A stretch of DNA of 48,705 nt. It comes from Dehalococcoidales bacterium. Its GTDB lineage: Bacteria; Chloroflexota; Dehalococcoidia; Dehalococcoidales; RBG-16-60-22. The notes under the pieces were generated by a model. It saw only the letters and a list, made by a program, of their open reading frames with translations, did not search any database and was not told the origin of the DNA. Every line of letters begins with the position of its first letter. Position 1 is the stretch's first letter. Below are positions 24,490 through 32,755 of the stretch, piece after piece. Made by a program: the position numbers and the translations under genes. The stretch is taken from assembly GCA_016926705.1 (NCBI GenBank), contig JAFGOC010000134.1, positions 1 to 48,705 on the forward strand, written 5' to 3'.

Positions 24490-25227
24490 TCAGAATGACA
24501 GAGGGGTATCAAGGTCGGCGGCGAGGGCTTGATAAACGCCCTTTTGTCGCCACTGTTTTTTCAGATAGTCCAGAGCCTTTTTAGTGTCGCTGGCGATGCG
24601 GGCTTTCTCACATCTTTTAAGTCGGAACTTAAACAGCCAGTAGGTAAACTCCTTCATCTCGTCGATGGTGGTGGAGAGGCGGTGGGGATGCCGTTTTTCC
24701 TTGCGGAACTGCTGGAGAAGCTCGTCCCTTTCAACGCCATAGATGCGGTGATAGGCTTCATCAGAGGAATGAGCGCGTCTTAAGCCCTGCACCCAGCGTT
24801 CCTTATCAATGGCCTCCTGGACGGCCAGCAGCAGGGCTTCCTCCACGGTGACGCCGTAGAAATAGTTGAGGTACTGGGCATACTTTTTCTCGCCGATAAG
24901 CTCTTTGACCTCCGAGGCATCCAACTCAAGCGGGGGGACGCCGTGAAAGAGGAGGTCGTCCCTTTCTTTTTGCGGGAGGAAATCCGCGACCGTACCGCAG
25001 AGCCGCTCCGCCAGCAGAAGCCAGTCGAAAGCCTCGCCGTCGATGAGGTAAACACAGGAGCGGTCGTTATACTCCTCCGAGGCGCTGGACCAGAGCCCAA
25101 TAGCCCCGAGGAGGGCGAGATACCAGTGCTTGCCGGAGGCGAGGGACTCCTTGAGATAGCGGATGGCCGCGGCGTCGCCGGGGGAGGCGGACCCGGCGGG
25201 GACGAGAGGATTATCAACGGCGTTCAT
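24490..25227 (-). CDS. conserved-looking hypothetical protein
   Basis: I start at the ATG at 25227 (MNAVDNPLVPAG); the frame can also be read from a TTG 12 bases upstream, and no clear ribosome site decides. The 245-residue soluble protein is mostly helical: a segment around AIRYLKESLASGKHWYLALLGAIGLWSS, a middle region with LIDGEAFDWLLLAERL, and a strongly basic C-terminal half (EFTYWLFKFRLKRCEKARIA). I recognise no family. Codon use and GC match the surrounding core genes, so it is likely native. No catalytic motif is evident. Confidence 0.7.
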   Translation of the reverse strand: MNAVDNPLVPAGSASPGDAAAIRYLKESLASGKHWYLALLGAIGLWSSASEEYNDRSCVYLIDGEAFDWLLLAERLCGTVADFLPQKERDDLLFHGVPPLELDASEVKELIGEKKYAQYLNYFYGVTVEEALLLAVQEAIDKERWVQGLRRAHSSDEAYHRIYGVERDELLQQFRKEKRHPHRLSTTIDEMKEFTYWLFKFRLKRCEKARIASDTKKALDYLKKQWRQKGVYQALAADLDTPLSF

Positions 25228-25258
25228 AGTACAAACCAAAATCCCTCTCTAACTCTCT

Positions 25259-25285
25259 CCCGTATCAAGTACGGGGCAGGCTCTT
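25259..25285. repeat. 27-bp dispersed repeat, second copy
   Basis: Identical to 14900-14926; it lies in the spacer between two minus-strand genes. Confidence 0.8.
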
Positions 25286-25321
25286 TTTCAAAGGGAGAGG
25301 ATGATAGTGCAAAACGCGCAT

Positions 25322-25594
25322 CTATTTTTGCTCCGAGAACCCTGCCTTGAGTTTTTCATAGAAAGCGAGGCGGCCGGTATCGACGAGCTCGGTGAGTTTT
25401 TTGGCGATGGCTTCTCCAGCGCCGGGGATTTCTTTGAGGCGGTCTTCGGCAACGAGCTTAGACACAGGCTCCTTAAGCTCAAGGATAGAGCGGGCGACCT
25501 TTTCATAAGCGCGGATTTTGAATATATTATCTTTCTTGAGCCGGAGCCTGGCGGCGATATCAGAGAAGATGGCGGAGATTTCAGCGTTGGTCAT
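25322..25594 (-). CDS. stand-alone helix-hairpin-helix domain (N-terminal part of a PolX-type polymerase)
   Basis: The 90-residue protein reads NAEISAIFSDIAARLRLKKDNIFKIRAYEKVARSI (in part) then LKEIPGAGEAIAKKLTELVDTGRL, which is the 8-kDa N-terminal domain of family X DNA polymerases with its helix-hairpin-helix (PGAGEAIAKKL). The polymerase and PHP domains that normally follow are absent and the frame closes after LAFYEKLKAGF. It may be a small DNA-binding protein or a remnant of polX. It lies directly downstream of the Z1-type gene on the same strand. Confidence 0.75.
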   Translation of the reverse strand: MTNAEISAIFSDIAARLRLKKDNIFKIRAYEKVARSILELKEPVSKLVAEDRLKEIPGAGEAIAKKLTELVDTGRLAFYEKLKAGFSEQK

Positions 25595-25605
25595 GATTTA
25601 AAAAA

Positions 25606-27792
25606 TCACTCAACTTCAATATATTCACTGGCAAAAATTACTGGCTGCATTTTTTTAGGAGCTACCATTACTGGCCACCAGAAAGGTGAATCCATCCAAT
25701 CTTGTTCTTTTAACCCTTCTTGTCGTAATAAAATCAACGCAGGTTCATCGATAGCTATCTGATAAGCTACCCCAAGTTCATCTTGAGGTGTGTCTGGTGC
25801 ATCAGAAAAAGTTATTCCGTCCTTTCTAAATCGGGAAATTTTTCTTCCAGTTCGTACTATACACCATACCTTACCTTTAGTTTTGGGATTATTACTATTC
25901 TTTGATAAAAATTCAAGACTTGCCTTAAATGATTCAACATCCCACTCCCAATTAGGCTCATATACAAACATACTATCTATCATATCAATAATTAAATGCG
26001 CAGTATCAAGATCTATAATAAATGGTTTATTTTTATCACGAGCAGGTATTTTACTTAGGATAAAATCATCGAGTTTATCTAAGGTGCTCCTGATTTTTGA
26101 TTTATAGTCTGTTTGAAAACCAATAGGTAACATCCTTTTATTTGGTGTTATGGTTACAGTCGATGAAATTAATATCTTATGTGGACTGCATGGAATTAAT
26201 TTATTAGATGTGTCTTTGTGAATGAATACCACTCCTTTTTGCGCTCCTTTTTCAAAACCTTCTCTTAAAGCATTATCAAATTCATTTATTCTTCCCATTA
26301 TTGAATATATTGCTAAGGCTGTATAAAATCGAGTCACTGTAAGATCTTCTTTAGTGCGATATCCAAACATTCTTGAATGCTGTAATACAGTATCTTGTTG
26401 AAATCTACCAGGCCTTCTACCATAATAAAAACCTATTAAATTTCGTATTGTTACTCCTCTGTCAAGTATTTGCCCACCGATAAAAATATTGAGCGGAGCT
26501 GTCCTCTCTAGTTCTCCATTATCATCAAGTAATTGCTCCACTTCGGTTTCAGAATTAACTTTTCTTATCATTACACAATCATCTTTTAGTGCAGTTACAA
26601 CTTCTTCAAACACTTCCTTAAAAGGTGGCATTTTATCAACAATCCTAATAGATGCAGATAGATCCTCATATGATTTGCGTACAAGTTCAGCTAAAAGAGG
26701 CTTATTATTATGTGCACTATATATAAAAAGGTCCTTTAATTTATCAACTATCTGTATTTGCCATTCATGAGATTGCTTACCACGTTCAGTATGTACAACA
26801 AAACAATATTTTTGAATCCTTTCTTTAGCCTTCCTTTGTTGTAACCATCTAATACAAGCTCCTACGATAAAATTCATGATTCCAATTCTTATTATTTCAA
26901 TTTTATTATGAGATAGAGCTTCTTCTAATTTAAAGATTCTTCTATCTTCTTTTTTCAAAGCTATTAGCTCTTCTTCAAAAATCTCTTCATAAACATAGTA
27001 TGCTATTGTATTTTCTTCTTTACTCTTTTTAAAATAGAAATCTCCTCCGATATATCCTTCATAAATAGGAAGTAAAACTGTAAAAGCTGGCCGAATAGGT
27101 TCAAAAATAAATTGTTGTGTTTTAACACTAATATTAGATTCATCCGGTTGCAAATACAGAGAATAAGGTGTGGCAGTTACCTGCAAGAAGTCAGATTTTT
27201 CTACTTTTTTTCTTAATTCATCTATCTGAGAAGCTATTCTATTTAACTCAATTATTCCCTCTTTCCTATTTCTCGTAAATCCAATACTAGCAAAATCAGC
27301 TTCATCATCAATTATAAGTACTTTCCTATTACTTAAATCTGAATAGGTACTAACAATTGCTCTTATAGTTCGTTCTAAATTATTCGTCTCCTTTTTAACA
27401 ATCATCACTATTTTTCTTTTTAAAACCCATCCAGACAGGCCTTCAGGAATATGTAGAATATCATAAAGTCTTATCATATCGTCATCAATAAATTCACGAT
27501 AATCCTCTTTTAATCTTGCATATGTTTGTCGAGCAAGTGCTTTTGTACCCTTAGTTAATATAATTGCCATATCATATTCATTATCAAAAGCAAGTGCTAT
27601 TATGCCTATAAAAGCCCTTGTTTTTCCTCCCTGTATATTACCTAGAAGCATCCCAGGTTTGTGCATATCAGTTTCACTATCCAGGAGTTTTTGTATGGTT
27701 TCCTCCATACATAATTTAAGGGCATCAGAATCTTGTCTTTTTGAAGTCAGAGTATTGTAGAAATCTCCCTTGATTAAGGTTATTCCTTTCAT
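25606..27792 (-). CDS. Z1-domain, helicase-like ATPase, probable defence gene, acquired
   Basis: The start at 27792 is set by GGGAGGTGATT directly before the ATG; longer readings run into secA. The 728-residue protein has Walker A GNIQGGKTRAF (51-61), Walker B IIDDEADF, motif III VTATPYSLY and a motif VI-like QQDTVLQHSRMFGYR. Between them is GGQILDRGVTIRNLIGFYYGR, typical of Z1-domain proteins. Z1 proteins occur in defence operons with nuclease, ATPase and methyltransferase partners; none of these is beside it here. The gene is strikingly AT-rich with A/T-ending codons, unlike secA 10 bases upstream. That points to horizontal gain, either as a solo factor or as a remnant of a larger system. 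Confidence 0.8.
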   Translation of the reverse strand: MKGITLIKGDFYNTLTSKRQDSDALKLCMEETIQKLLDSETDMHKPGMLLGNIQGGKTRAFIGIIALAFDNEYDMAIILTKGTKALARQTYARLKEDYREFIDDDMIRLYDILHIPEGLSGWVLKRKIVMIVKKETNNLERTIRAIVSTYSDLSNRKVLIIDDEADFASIGFTRNRKEGIIELNRIASQIDELRKKVEKSDFLQVTATPYSLYLQPDESNISVKTQQFIFEPIRPAFTVLLPIYEGYIGGDFYFKKSKEENTIAYYVYEEIFEEELIALKKEDRRIFKLEEALSHNKIEIIRIGIMNFIVGACIRWLQQRKAKERIQKYCFVVHTERGKQSHEWQIQIVDKLKDLFIYSAHNNKPLLAELVRKSYEDLSASIRIVDKMPPFKEVFEEVVTALKDDCVMIRKVNSETEVEQLLDDNGELERTAPLNIFIGGQILDRGVTIRNLIGFYYGRRPGRFQQDTVLQHSRMFGYRTKEDLTVTRFYTALAIYSIMGRINEFDNALREGFEKGAQKGVVFIHKDTSNKLIPCSPHKILISSTVTITPNKRMLPIGFQTDYKSKIRSTLDKLDDFILSKIPARDKNKPFIIDLDTAHLIIDMIDSMFVYEPNWEWDVESFKASLEFLSKNSNNPKTKGKVWCIVRTGRKISRFRKDGITFSDAPDTPQDELGVAYQIAIDEPALILLRQEGLKEQDWMDSPFWWPVMVAPKKMQPVIFASEYIEVE

Positions 27793-27802
27793 AATCACCT
27801 CC

Positions 27803-30604
27803 CTATCTTCCGCAGCAGTGCTTGTATTTTTTACCGGAGCCGCAGGGGCAGGGGTCGTTGCGGCCGATTTTCTTACCATGTGCTTTTGCACGGGTGCGGG
27901 GCTTGGTATCACCTTTCGAACCCAGATTAGCCTCTGCCATGGGGGACTGGGGGGCTTTTTCAGCGCGCTGGGCGAGGCCGACGTGGAAGATGACGCTGGC
28001 GACCTCGTGCTGGATGCTCTCTTTTAGCTCTCCAAACTTCTGGTGGCCGGACATTTTATAGGCGTCGGCGGACTTCACCTGACGGAGGGTCTGCCAGCCC
28101 GCCTGGAGTCGCTCCTGCTCCATGGCGGTAAGGTGCTCCACCCACAACCTATCGATGACCTGGAGCATGACGAGACGCTCCAGAAGTCGGGCTTTTTCCG
28201 GGCCGAGGTCTTTTTCCCGCAGCTCGTAGAGAGAGACGGAAAGCTCGACGAGCTCTTTTTCTATGTCTTTCTCACTCTTGCCCTCAAAAGCCCTGGCGTT
28301 GACATCGCGGGGGAGGGGCATAATGCGGCTGACGTCCTTAAGCATGGCGGTGATATCGGCGCCCTCGCCGAACCGTCCGTTGAGATGGGTGGCGATTACG
28401 GCGTCGATTTCATTCTGCACGTACTCCAGGATATTTGCCTTGAGGTCGGCGCCGGAGAGGATTTTACGCCGTTCCTCATAGATAAGCTCGCGGTGTTTAT
28501 TGACAACATCGTCGTACTCCACCAGGTTTTTACGAATATCGAAGTGATAGCCCTCGACGCGCTTCTGGACATCGGTAATCATGCCGGTAAGCATCTTGTG
28601 CTGGATGGGAGTATCCTCTTCCATGCCGAGAAAGCCCATGACACCTTTAAGACGGTCGCCGCCGAAACGCCGCATGATGTCGTCTTCAAGCGAGATATAA
28701 AAGCGCGAATAACCGGGGTCGCCCTGGCGTCCCGCACGACCACGCAGCTGGTTATCGATACGGCGGGCCTCATGGCGCTCCGTGCCGACAATGTGGAGTC
28801 CGCCAAGCTCGATGATTTTATCGTGCTGCTTCTGCCAGTCGACGAGGTCTTTTTCATACTGCTTGAGGGCGGCGGGGTCGTTAGAATCAGGCTTCTCCGG
28901 TTTACGGCCGCCCAGCACGATATCCACGCCGCGGCCGGCCATGTTGGTAGCGACGGTCACCATGCCCGGACGACCGGCGTTGGCGATAATCTCACCCTCG
29001 CGGGTATGCTCTTTAGCGTTAAGGACCTGGCAGGTAATGCCCTGCCGCTTGAGCAAGCCGCTCAACAGTTCCGACTTTTCAATAGAGACAGTACCGACAA
29101 GCACTGGGGTGCCTCTATCATGGAGCTCCTTGATATCCTGCACCACGGCCTTAAATTTGCCGTCCTCTGTCTTATAAATAAAGTCGGGGTTGTCCTCACG
29201 CACCATGGGTTTATGGGTAGGGATTTCCGTGACTTCCAGCTTATAGATTTTGTAAAATTCTTCCGCCTCGGTGGCAGCGGTGCCGGTCATGCCGGCCAGT
29301 TTTTCATACATGCGGAAGTAGTTCTGGATGGTGATGGTGGCGTAGGTCATGGACTCGCGCTGGACCTTTACGTGCTCCTTGGCCTCGATGGCCTGGTGGA
29401 GGCCCTCCGAGTAGCGCCGGCCGTACATCTTACGCCCGGTAAACTCATCGACGATAACGATTTCGCCATTATTCTCGACGACATACTGGCGGTCGCGGTG
29501 GTACAGGGCTTGGGCGGTCAGCGATTGACGGAAGACAGACTGGATAAGATTTATCTTCCTAGCTTCTTCAATACTCAATTGGGGATTTTCGGCGGTGGCC
29601 TCACCGCCGAAAAGGTCCTCGACTTTCATGCGGAAAGCACGGGCCAGCTTTTCCTGGCCGCGCGCCGTAGGCTCAACGTAATGGTCTTTTTCATAGGCTA
29701 TATAGTCGACCGTGTTTTTCAGGTTCTCCAGCTCTTCTTTTTCCTCGTAATTGTGCGATTTGGGCTCAAAAGGCAATACCTTACCGGACATACGGGCGAC
29801 GACATCGTTAACAGCCTTATAGAGCTGGCCGGTATCCTGGGCGGGACCGCTGATGATAAGCGGCGTGCGAGCCTCGTCAATTAAGAGGTTATCCACCTCG
29901 TCGACGATGGCGTAGTACAAAGGGCGCTGGACGCACCGCGAGAGGTCGACGACCATATTGTCCCTCAAGAAATCGAAGCCAAACTCCGAGGAGGTGCCAT
30001 AAGTAATATCGGCCTGATAAGCCTCCGCGCGGGAAATGGTACGGAAGTGGCGCCAGATATCATTCTCCTTGCCGGAGTCATAAGAGGGGTCGTAGAGGCG
30101 GGCGGGGGTATGGTCAGGGTCATCCTTCTGCATGGGATAGATGCTGGCGACGGAAACACCCAGGGCTTGATAGATAGGCCCCATCCAGTAGGGGTCGCGC
30201 CGCGCCAAGTAATCGTTAACGGTGACGAGATGGGCACCGTAGCCAGCCAGGGAATTAAGGTAAAGGGGCAGGGTGGCTACCAGAGTCTTGCCTTCGCCGG
30301 TCTTCATCTCGGCGATTTTGCCCTGGTGCAGGGTAACGCCGCCCAGAAGCTGGACATCATAGTGGCGCTGGCCGATGGTGCGACGGGCGGCCTCGCGGAC
30401 GGCGGCGAAAGCCTCGGGGAGGAGGTCGTCCAGCGATTCGCCTTCCTCATACCGCTTTTTAAACTCGGCGGTCTTTGCCTTAAGAGCTTCGTCGGTAAGC
30501 GCCTGTAACTCCGGCTCCAGCGCATTTATCTCGTCGACATAGGGGCGGAGCCGCTTAAGCTCCTTCTCATTAGAATCGAACAGGTGGCCGAATAACTTAA
30601 CCAT
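27803..30604 (-). CDS. secA: preprotein translocase ATPase SecA
   Basis: The 933-residue protein has Walker A MKTGEGKT, the preprotein-binding region, DEVDNLLIDEARTPLIISG, and the RGRAGRQGDPGYSRFYISLEDD motif of the second ATPase half. The C-terminus is the SEC-C zinc motif with CPCGSGKKYKHCC. It drives export of unfolded proteins through SecYEG at the cell membrane. Length and domains are complete. The ATG follows a short AT-rich stretch with a weak ribosome site. The acquired Z1-type gene sits 10 bases behind its stop. Confidence 0.97.
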   Translation of the reverse strand: MVKLFGHLFDSNEKELKRLRPYVDEINALEPELQALTDEALKAKTAEFKKRYEEGESLDDLLPEAFAAVREAARRTIGQRHYDVQLLGGVTLHQGKIAEMKTGEGKTLVATLPLYLNSLAGYGAHLVTVNDYLARRDPYWMGPIYQALGVSVASIYPMQKDDPDHTPARLYDPSYDSGKENDIWRHFRTISRAEAYQADITYGTSSEFGFDFLRDNMVVDLSRCVQRPLYYAIVDEVDNLLIDEARTPLIISGPAQDTGQLYKAVNDVVARMSGKVLPFEPKSHNYEEKEELENLKNTVDYIAYEKDHYVEPTARGQEKLARAFRMKVEDLFGGEATAENPQLSIEEARKINLIQSVFRQSLTAQALYHRDRQYVVENNGEIVIVDEFTGRKMYGRRYSEGLHQAIEAKEHVKVQRESMTYATITIQNYFRMYEKLAGMTGTAATEAEEFYKIYKLEVTEIPTHKPMVREDNPDFIYKTEDGKFKAVVQDIKELHDRGTPVLVGTVSIEKSELLSGLLKRQGITCQVLNAKEHTREGEIIANAGRPGMVTVATNMAGRGVDIVLGGRKPEKPDSNDPAALKQYEKDLVDWQKQHDKIIELGGLHIVGTERHEARRIDNQLRGRAGRQGDPGYSRFYISLEDDIMRRFGGDRLKGVMGFLGMEEDTPIQHKMLTGMITDVQKRVEGYHFDIRKNLVEYDDVVNKHRELIYEERRKILSGADLKANILEYVQNEIDAVIATHLNGRFGEGADITAMLKDVSRIMPLPRDVNARAFEGKSEKDIEKELVELSVSLYELREKDLGPEKARLLERLVMLQVIDRLWVEHLTAMEQERLQAGWQTLRQVKSADAYKMSGHQKFGELKESIQHEVASVIFHVGLAQRAEKAPQSPMAEANLGSKGDTKPRTRAKAHGKKIGRNDPCPCGSGKKYKHCCGR

Positions 30605-30678
30605 TTTTTATACACTTCATTTTTTCGATATGTATTAAACTATAATTTTCCTATTCCCTTATACCTCTCCCCCTGTGT

Positions 30679-30734
30679 CCTCCTCTCCTTTGAAGGAGAG
30701 GAGGAGGATTGCGAAGAGGGGCTGCGCCCCTCTT
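30679..30734. repeat. two adjacent intergenic hairpins between secA and the DUF2007 gene
   Basis: Arms CCTCCTCTCCTT (30679-30690) and AAGGAGAGGAGG (30693-30704) form a perfect 12-bp stem. Arms AAGAGGGG (30714-30721) and CCCCTCTT (30727-30734) form a second stem around CTGCG. The second hairpin recurs in form at 32646-32670. Neither is followed by a clear T-run on the coding strand, so they are repeats rather than plain terminators. Confidence 0.75.
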
Positions 30735-30753
30735 AGACGCCCCGTTTTTATTT

Positions 30754-30957
30754 TCATTCTTTGTTTATCAACTCTTTAGCTTTATCTGCGAGGGATTCAA
30801 GAACCATTATCTTGACCTCGCCCATGCCGTCGACAGTAAACAGATGCACCGAGGGAGCGGCGTTGGACTTTAAAAAGCAGGGGATATCATAGCTTTCCAG
30901 GAGGCTTTTAATGACCTGCGCCTCCATATCATTGCGGGCGTCATAGACTTCTACCAT
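30754..30957 (-). CDS. DUF2007-type small protein (putative signal-transducing domain)
   Basis: The 67-residue protein from the ATG at 30957 reads MVEVYDARNDMEAQVIKSLL, then ESYDIPCFLKSN and VKIMVLESLADKAKELI, the compact beta-alpha-beta pattern of DUF2007. A TTG at 30975, six bases after GGAG, is an alternative start that would overlap the end of prs; I cannot decide between them. Function is unknown; some members are described as signal-transducing domains. It is placed directly after prs and is probably co-transcribed. Confidence 0.75.
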   Translation of the reverse strand: MVEVYDARNDMEAQVIKSLLESYDIPCFLKSNAAPSVHLFTVDGMGEVKIMVLESLADKAKELINKE

Positions 30958-30964
30958 TTTCTCG

Positions 30965-31906
30965 TTACTTTTCAAACATGGCTCCTATGGACTGGCCGGT
31001 GTGTATACGCTTGATAGCCTCACCGAGGAGGGGGGCGATGGACAAGACGGTTACTTTATCCGAGATTTTCCCGTCCTTGATGGGGACGGTGTTGGTGACG
31101 ACGACCTTTTTTACCTGGCTGGCCGCAATTCTGTCCACGGCGGGGCCGGAGAAAATGGGGTGCGTGCAGCAGGCATAGACCTCGCGGGCGCCCCGCTCTA
31201 CCAGCGTGGCAATCACCCCGACGAGCGAGCCGGCGGTATCAATTTCATCGTCCACGATAAGGGCGGTCTTGCCTTTTACGTCACCGATGACATTCAATGT
31301 TTCTGTTTTATCAACGTTACCGATGCGCCTTTTTTCCATGATAGCCAGGGGGGCATTGAGCCTGGAGGCGACATCGCGGGCGCGTTTGGTGGCGCCGATA
31401 TCCGCGGCCACCACCACCAGATCTTTAAACCCGTTTTTCTTAAAATAGTCGCTCAAGAGATAGACAGCGGTCAACTCATCCACGGGTATGTTGAAAAACC
31501 CCTGTATCTGGGCGGCATGCAGGTCGACGGTGAGGACGCGGCTGGCGCCGGCCACAGTAAGCAGGTCGGCGAACAGTCGGGCGGTAATGGGGACGCGGGG
31601 CTGGTCTTTTCTATCACTGCGCCCGTAGCCATAATAAGGTATGACGGCGGTAATACGCTTGGCCGAGGCGCGCTTGAAGGCGTCTATCATAATTAGGAGT
31701 TCCATCAGATTGCAGTTAACCGGAGTCGAGATAGGCTGGACGATAAAGACATCCATTTCCCTGACGTTTTCCAGGATGCGGACGAAGGTGTTCTCATTGC
31801 TGAACTGCATGACCTCGCAGTTGCCGACGGATATGCCTAAATAGTCCGTGATTTCCTTTGCCAACCGGGGGTGAGCATTACCGCTGAAAACCTTAAGCTC
31901 ATCCAT
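30965..31906 (-). CDS. prs: ribose-phosphate pyrophosphokinase
   Basis: The 313-residue enzyme makes PRPP from ribose 5-phosphate and ATP for nucleotide, His and Trp synthesis. It has VFSGNAHPRLAKEI at the N-terminus, the catalytic DLHAAQIQGFF region, and the PRPP-binding DDEIDTAGSLV loop followed by CTHPIFSG. Length is standard. An extended -10 element lies upstream (31951-31956). Confidence 0.95.
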   Translation of the reverse strand: MDELKVFSGNAHPRLAKEITDYLGISVGNCEVMQFSNENTFVRILENVREMDVFIVQPISTPVNCNLMELLIMIDAFKRASAKRITAVIPYYGYGRSDRKDQPRVPITARLFADLLTVAGASRVLTVDLHAAQIQGFFNIPVDELTAVYLLSDYFKKNGFKDLVVVAADIGATKRARDVASRLNAPLAIMEKRRIGNVDKTETLNVIGDVKGKTALIVDDEIDTAGSLVGVIATLVERGAREVYACCTHPIFSGPAVDRIAASQVKKVVVTNTVPIKDGKISDKVTVLSIAPLLGEAIKRIHTGQSIGAMFEK

Positions 31907-31950
31907 TAGCTAAAATCTCCTCTCTTTCTCCCGAGTTTTTCCGCATTTTT

Positions 31951-31959
31951 ATTATAGCA
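31951..31959 (-). promoter_or_regulatory. extended -10 promoter element before prs
   Basis: On the minus strand TGCTATAAT (31959-31951) combines a TGn extension with a perfect -10 box, about 45 bases before the prs ATG. The only TTGAC nearby is too close (11 bases) to act as a -35. Confidence 0.45.
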
Positions 31960-32050
31960 CGATTATGCGTCAAGCTCATCCTCTTTTTATAAGAGGAAAA
32001 TCACAAATTCCAAGATACAAGCACCAAAATGAGGAGAAGAAAAACGCGGT

Positions 32051-32560
32051 TTAAATCAAGATATCCCGCAGGGTCTTGAGGTTGACGACGTCTTCCTTGT
32101 TATATTCGCAGAGTTTTTCAAGGGCATCAAGGTCAAAGGAATCAACGTATTTCCACCAGAGCTTGACAGCCTCAAAGCCGTTCATATCAGGCAGGCGACG
32201 GTTGATGCCTACCTGCTTTTCGACGCCTTTGAGTCCGCCGTGGAGATTTTTACTCCAGCAATCATACATGAGGTCGCGATGGGGGAACAGCTGCGCCAGG
32301 TTGATGCCGAATTGGGAATGAATAAAGGGTAGGTCGAAGCGGCTACCGTTATAAGTATAGATGATATCCACCCCTTCAAGAGTTTCCAAGATAGCCTCGG
32401 CGGTAATATCATGCCCTATGAACTGGAAGAATTCGGTCTGCTGGCCGCAGCAAAGATAGATACCGACGACGGTGATTTCACTGGCGCCATACATGAGACC
32501 GGTGGTCTCAATATCAATATAGGCTTCAGTTATGTTTTGTCCTGAAGGCTCGGTAGACAT
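32051..32560 (-). CDS. RNase H-like (DEDD, YprB-type) exonuclease domain protein
   Basis: The 169-residue protein has the acidic motifs of DEDD exonucleases: YIDIETTG (first Asp and Glu), YNGSRFDLPFI (second Asp) and EYNKEDVVNLKTL (late Asp). The order and spacing match the ribonuclease H_2 / YprB domain found in stand-alone form or fused to helicases. It likely degrades single-stranded nucleic acid 3' to 5'. No partner gene is adjacent. A spacer with large inverted repeats lies upstream. Confidence 0.82.
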   Translation of the reverse strand: MSTEPSGQNITEAYIDIETTGLMYGASEITVVGIYLCCGQQTEFFQFIGHDITAEAILETLEGVDIIYTYNGSRFDLPFIHSQFGINLAQLFPHRDLMYDCWSKNLHGGLKGVEKQVGINRRLPDMNGFEAVKLWWKYVDSFDLDALEKLCEYNKEDVVNLKTLRDILI

Positions 32561-32570
32561 TTAAGGCTCT

Positions 32571-32670
32571 CCCCCTTAATCCCCCTCTCAAACAGGATTA
32601 TAACAAATTTTCAGTGATATAACGTTTGAGAGGGGGAGGGTTAAGGAGAGGGGGCTGTGCGCCCCCTCTC
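32571..32670. repeat. long inverted repeat plus hairpin in the spacer before the exonuclease gene
   Basis: Arms 32571-32593 and 32624-32646 are complementary (core GTTTGAGAGGGGGA, then TTAAGG after a 3-base bulge) around a 30-base AT-rich loop. A perfect 10-bp hairpin follows at once: GAGAGGGGGC (32646-32655) and GCCCCCTCTC (32661-32670). The second part resembles the 30714-30734 hairpin. The unit has the look of a small non-autonomous repeat or MITE-like element, but no target-site duplication is clear. Confidence 0.7.
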
Positions 32671-32755
32671 GCCACGCACTCCCCTTTTTCAATTGAACAA
32701 AAGGTTATTATTCCAGACAGAATTAAGATTCGATACGAAATGTGTGTTCAACCAT

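Noticed and set aside
25606..27912. Z1-type gene read from 27912, overlapping secA
   Set aside because: The extra 40 residues are a shifted reading of the secA C-terminus. A strong ribosome site lies right before the ATG at 27792.
28043..29884. Long open frame on the plus strand within secA
   Set aside because: It lies fully antisense to the complete and clear secA gene. Its translation shows no known domain, and high-GC genes commonly give long open antisense frames.
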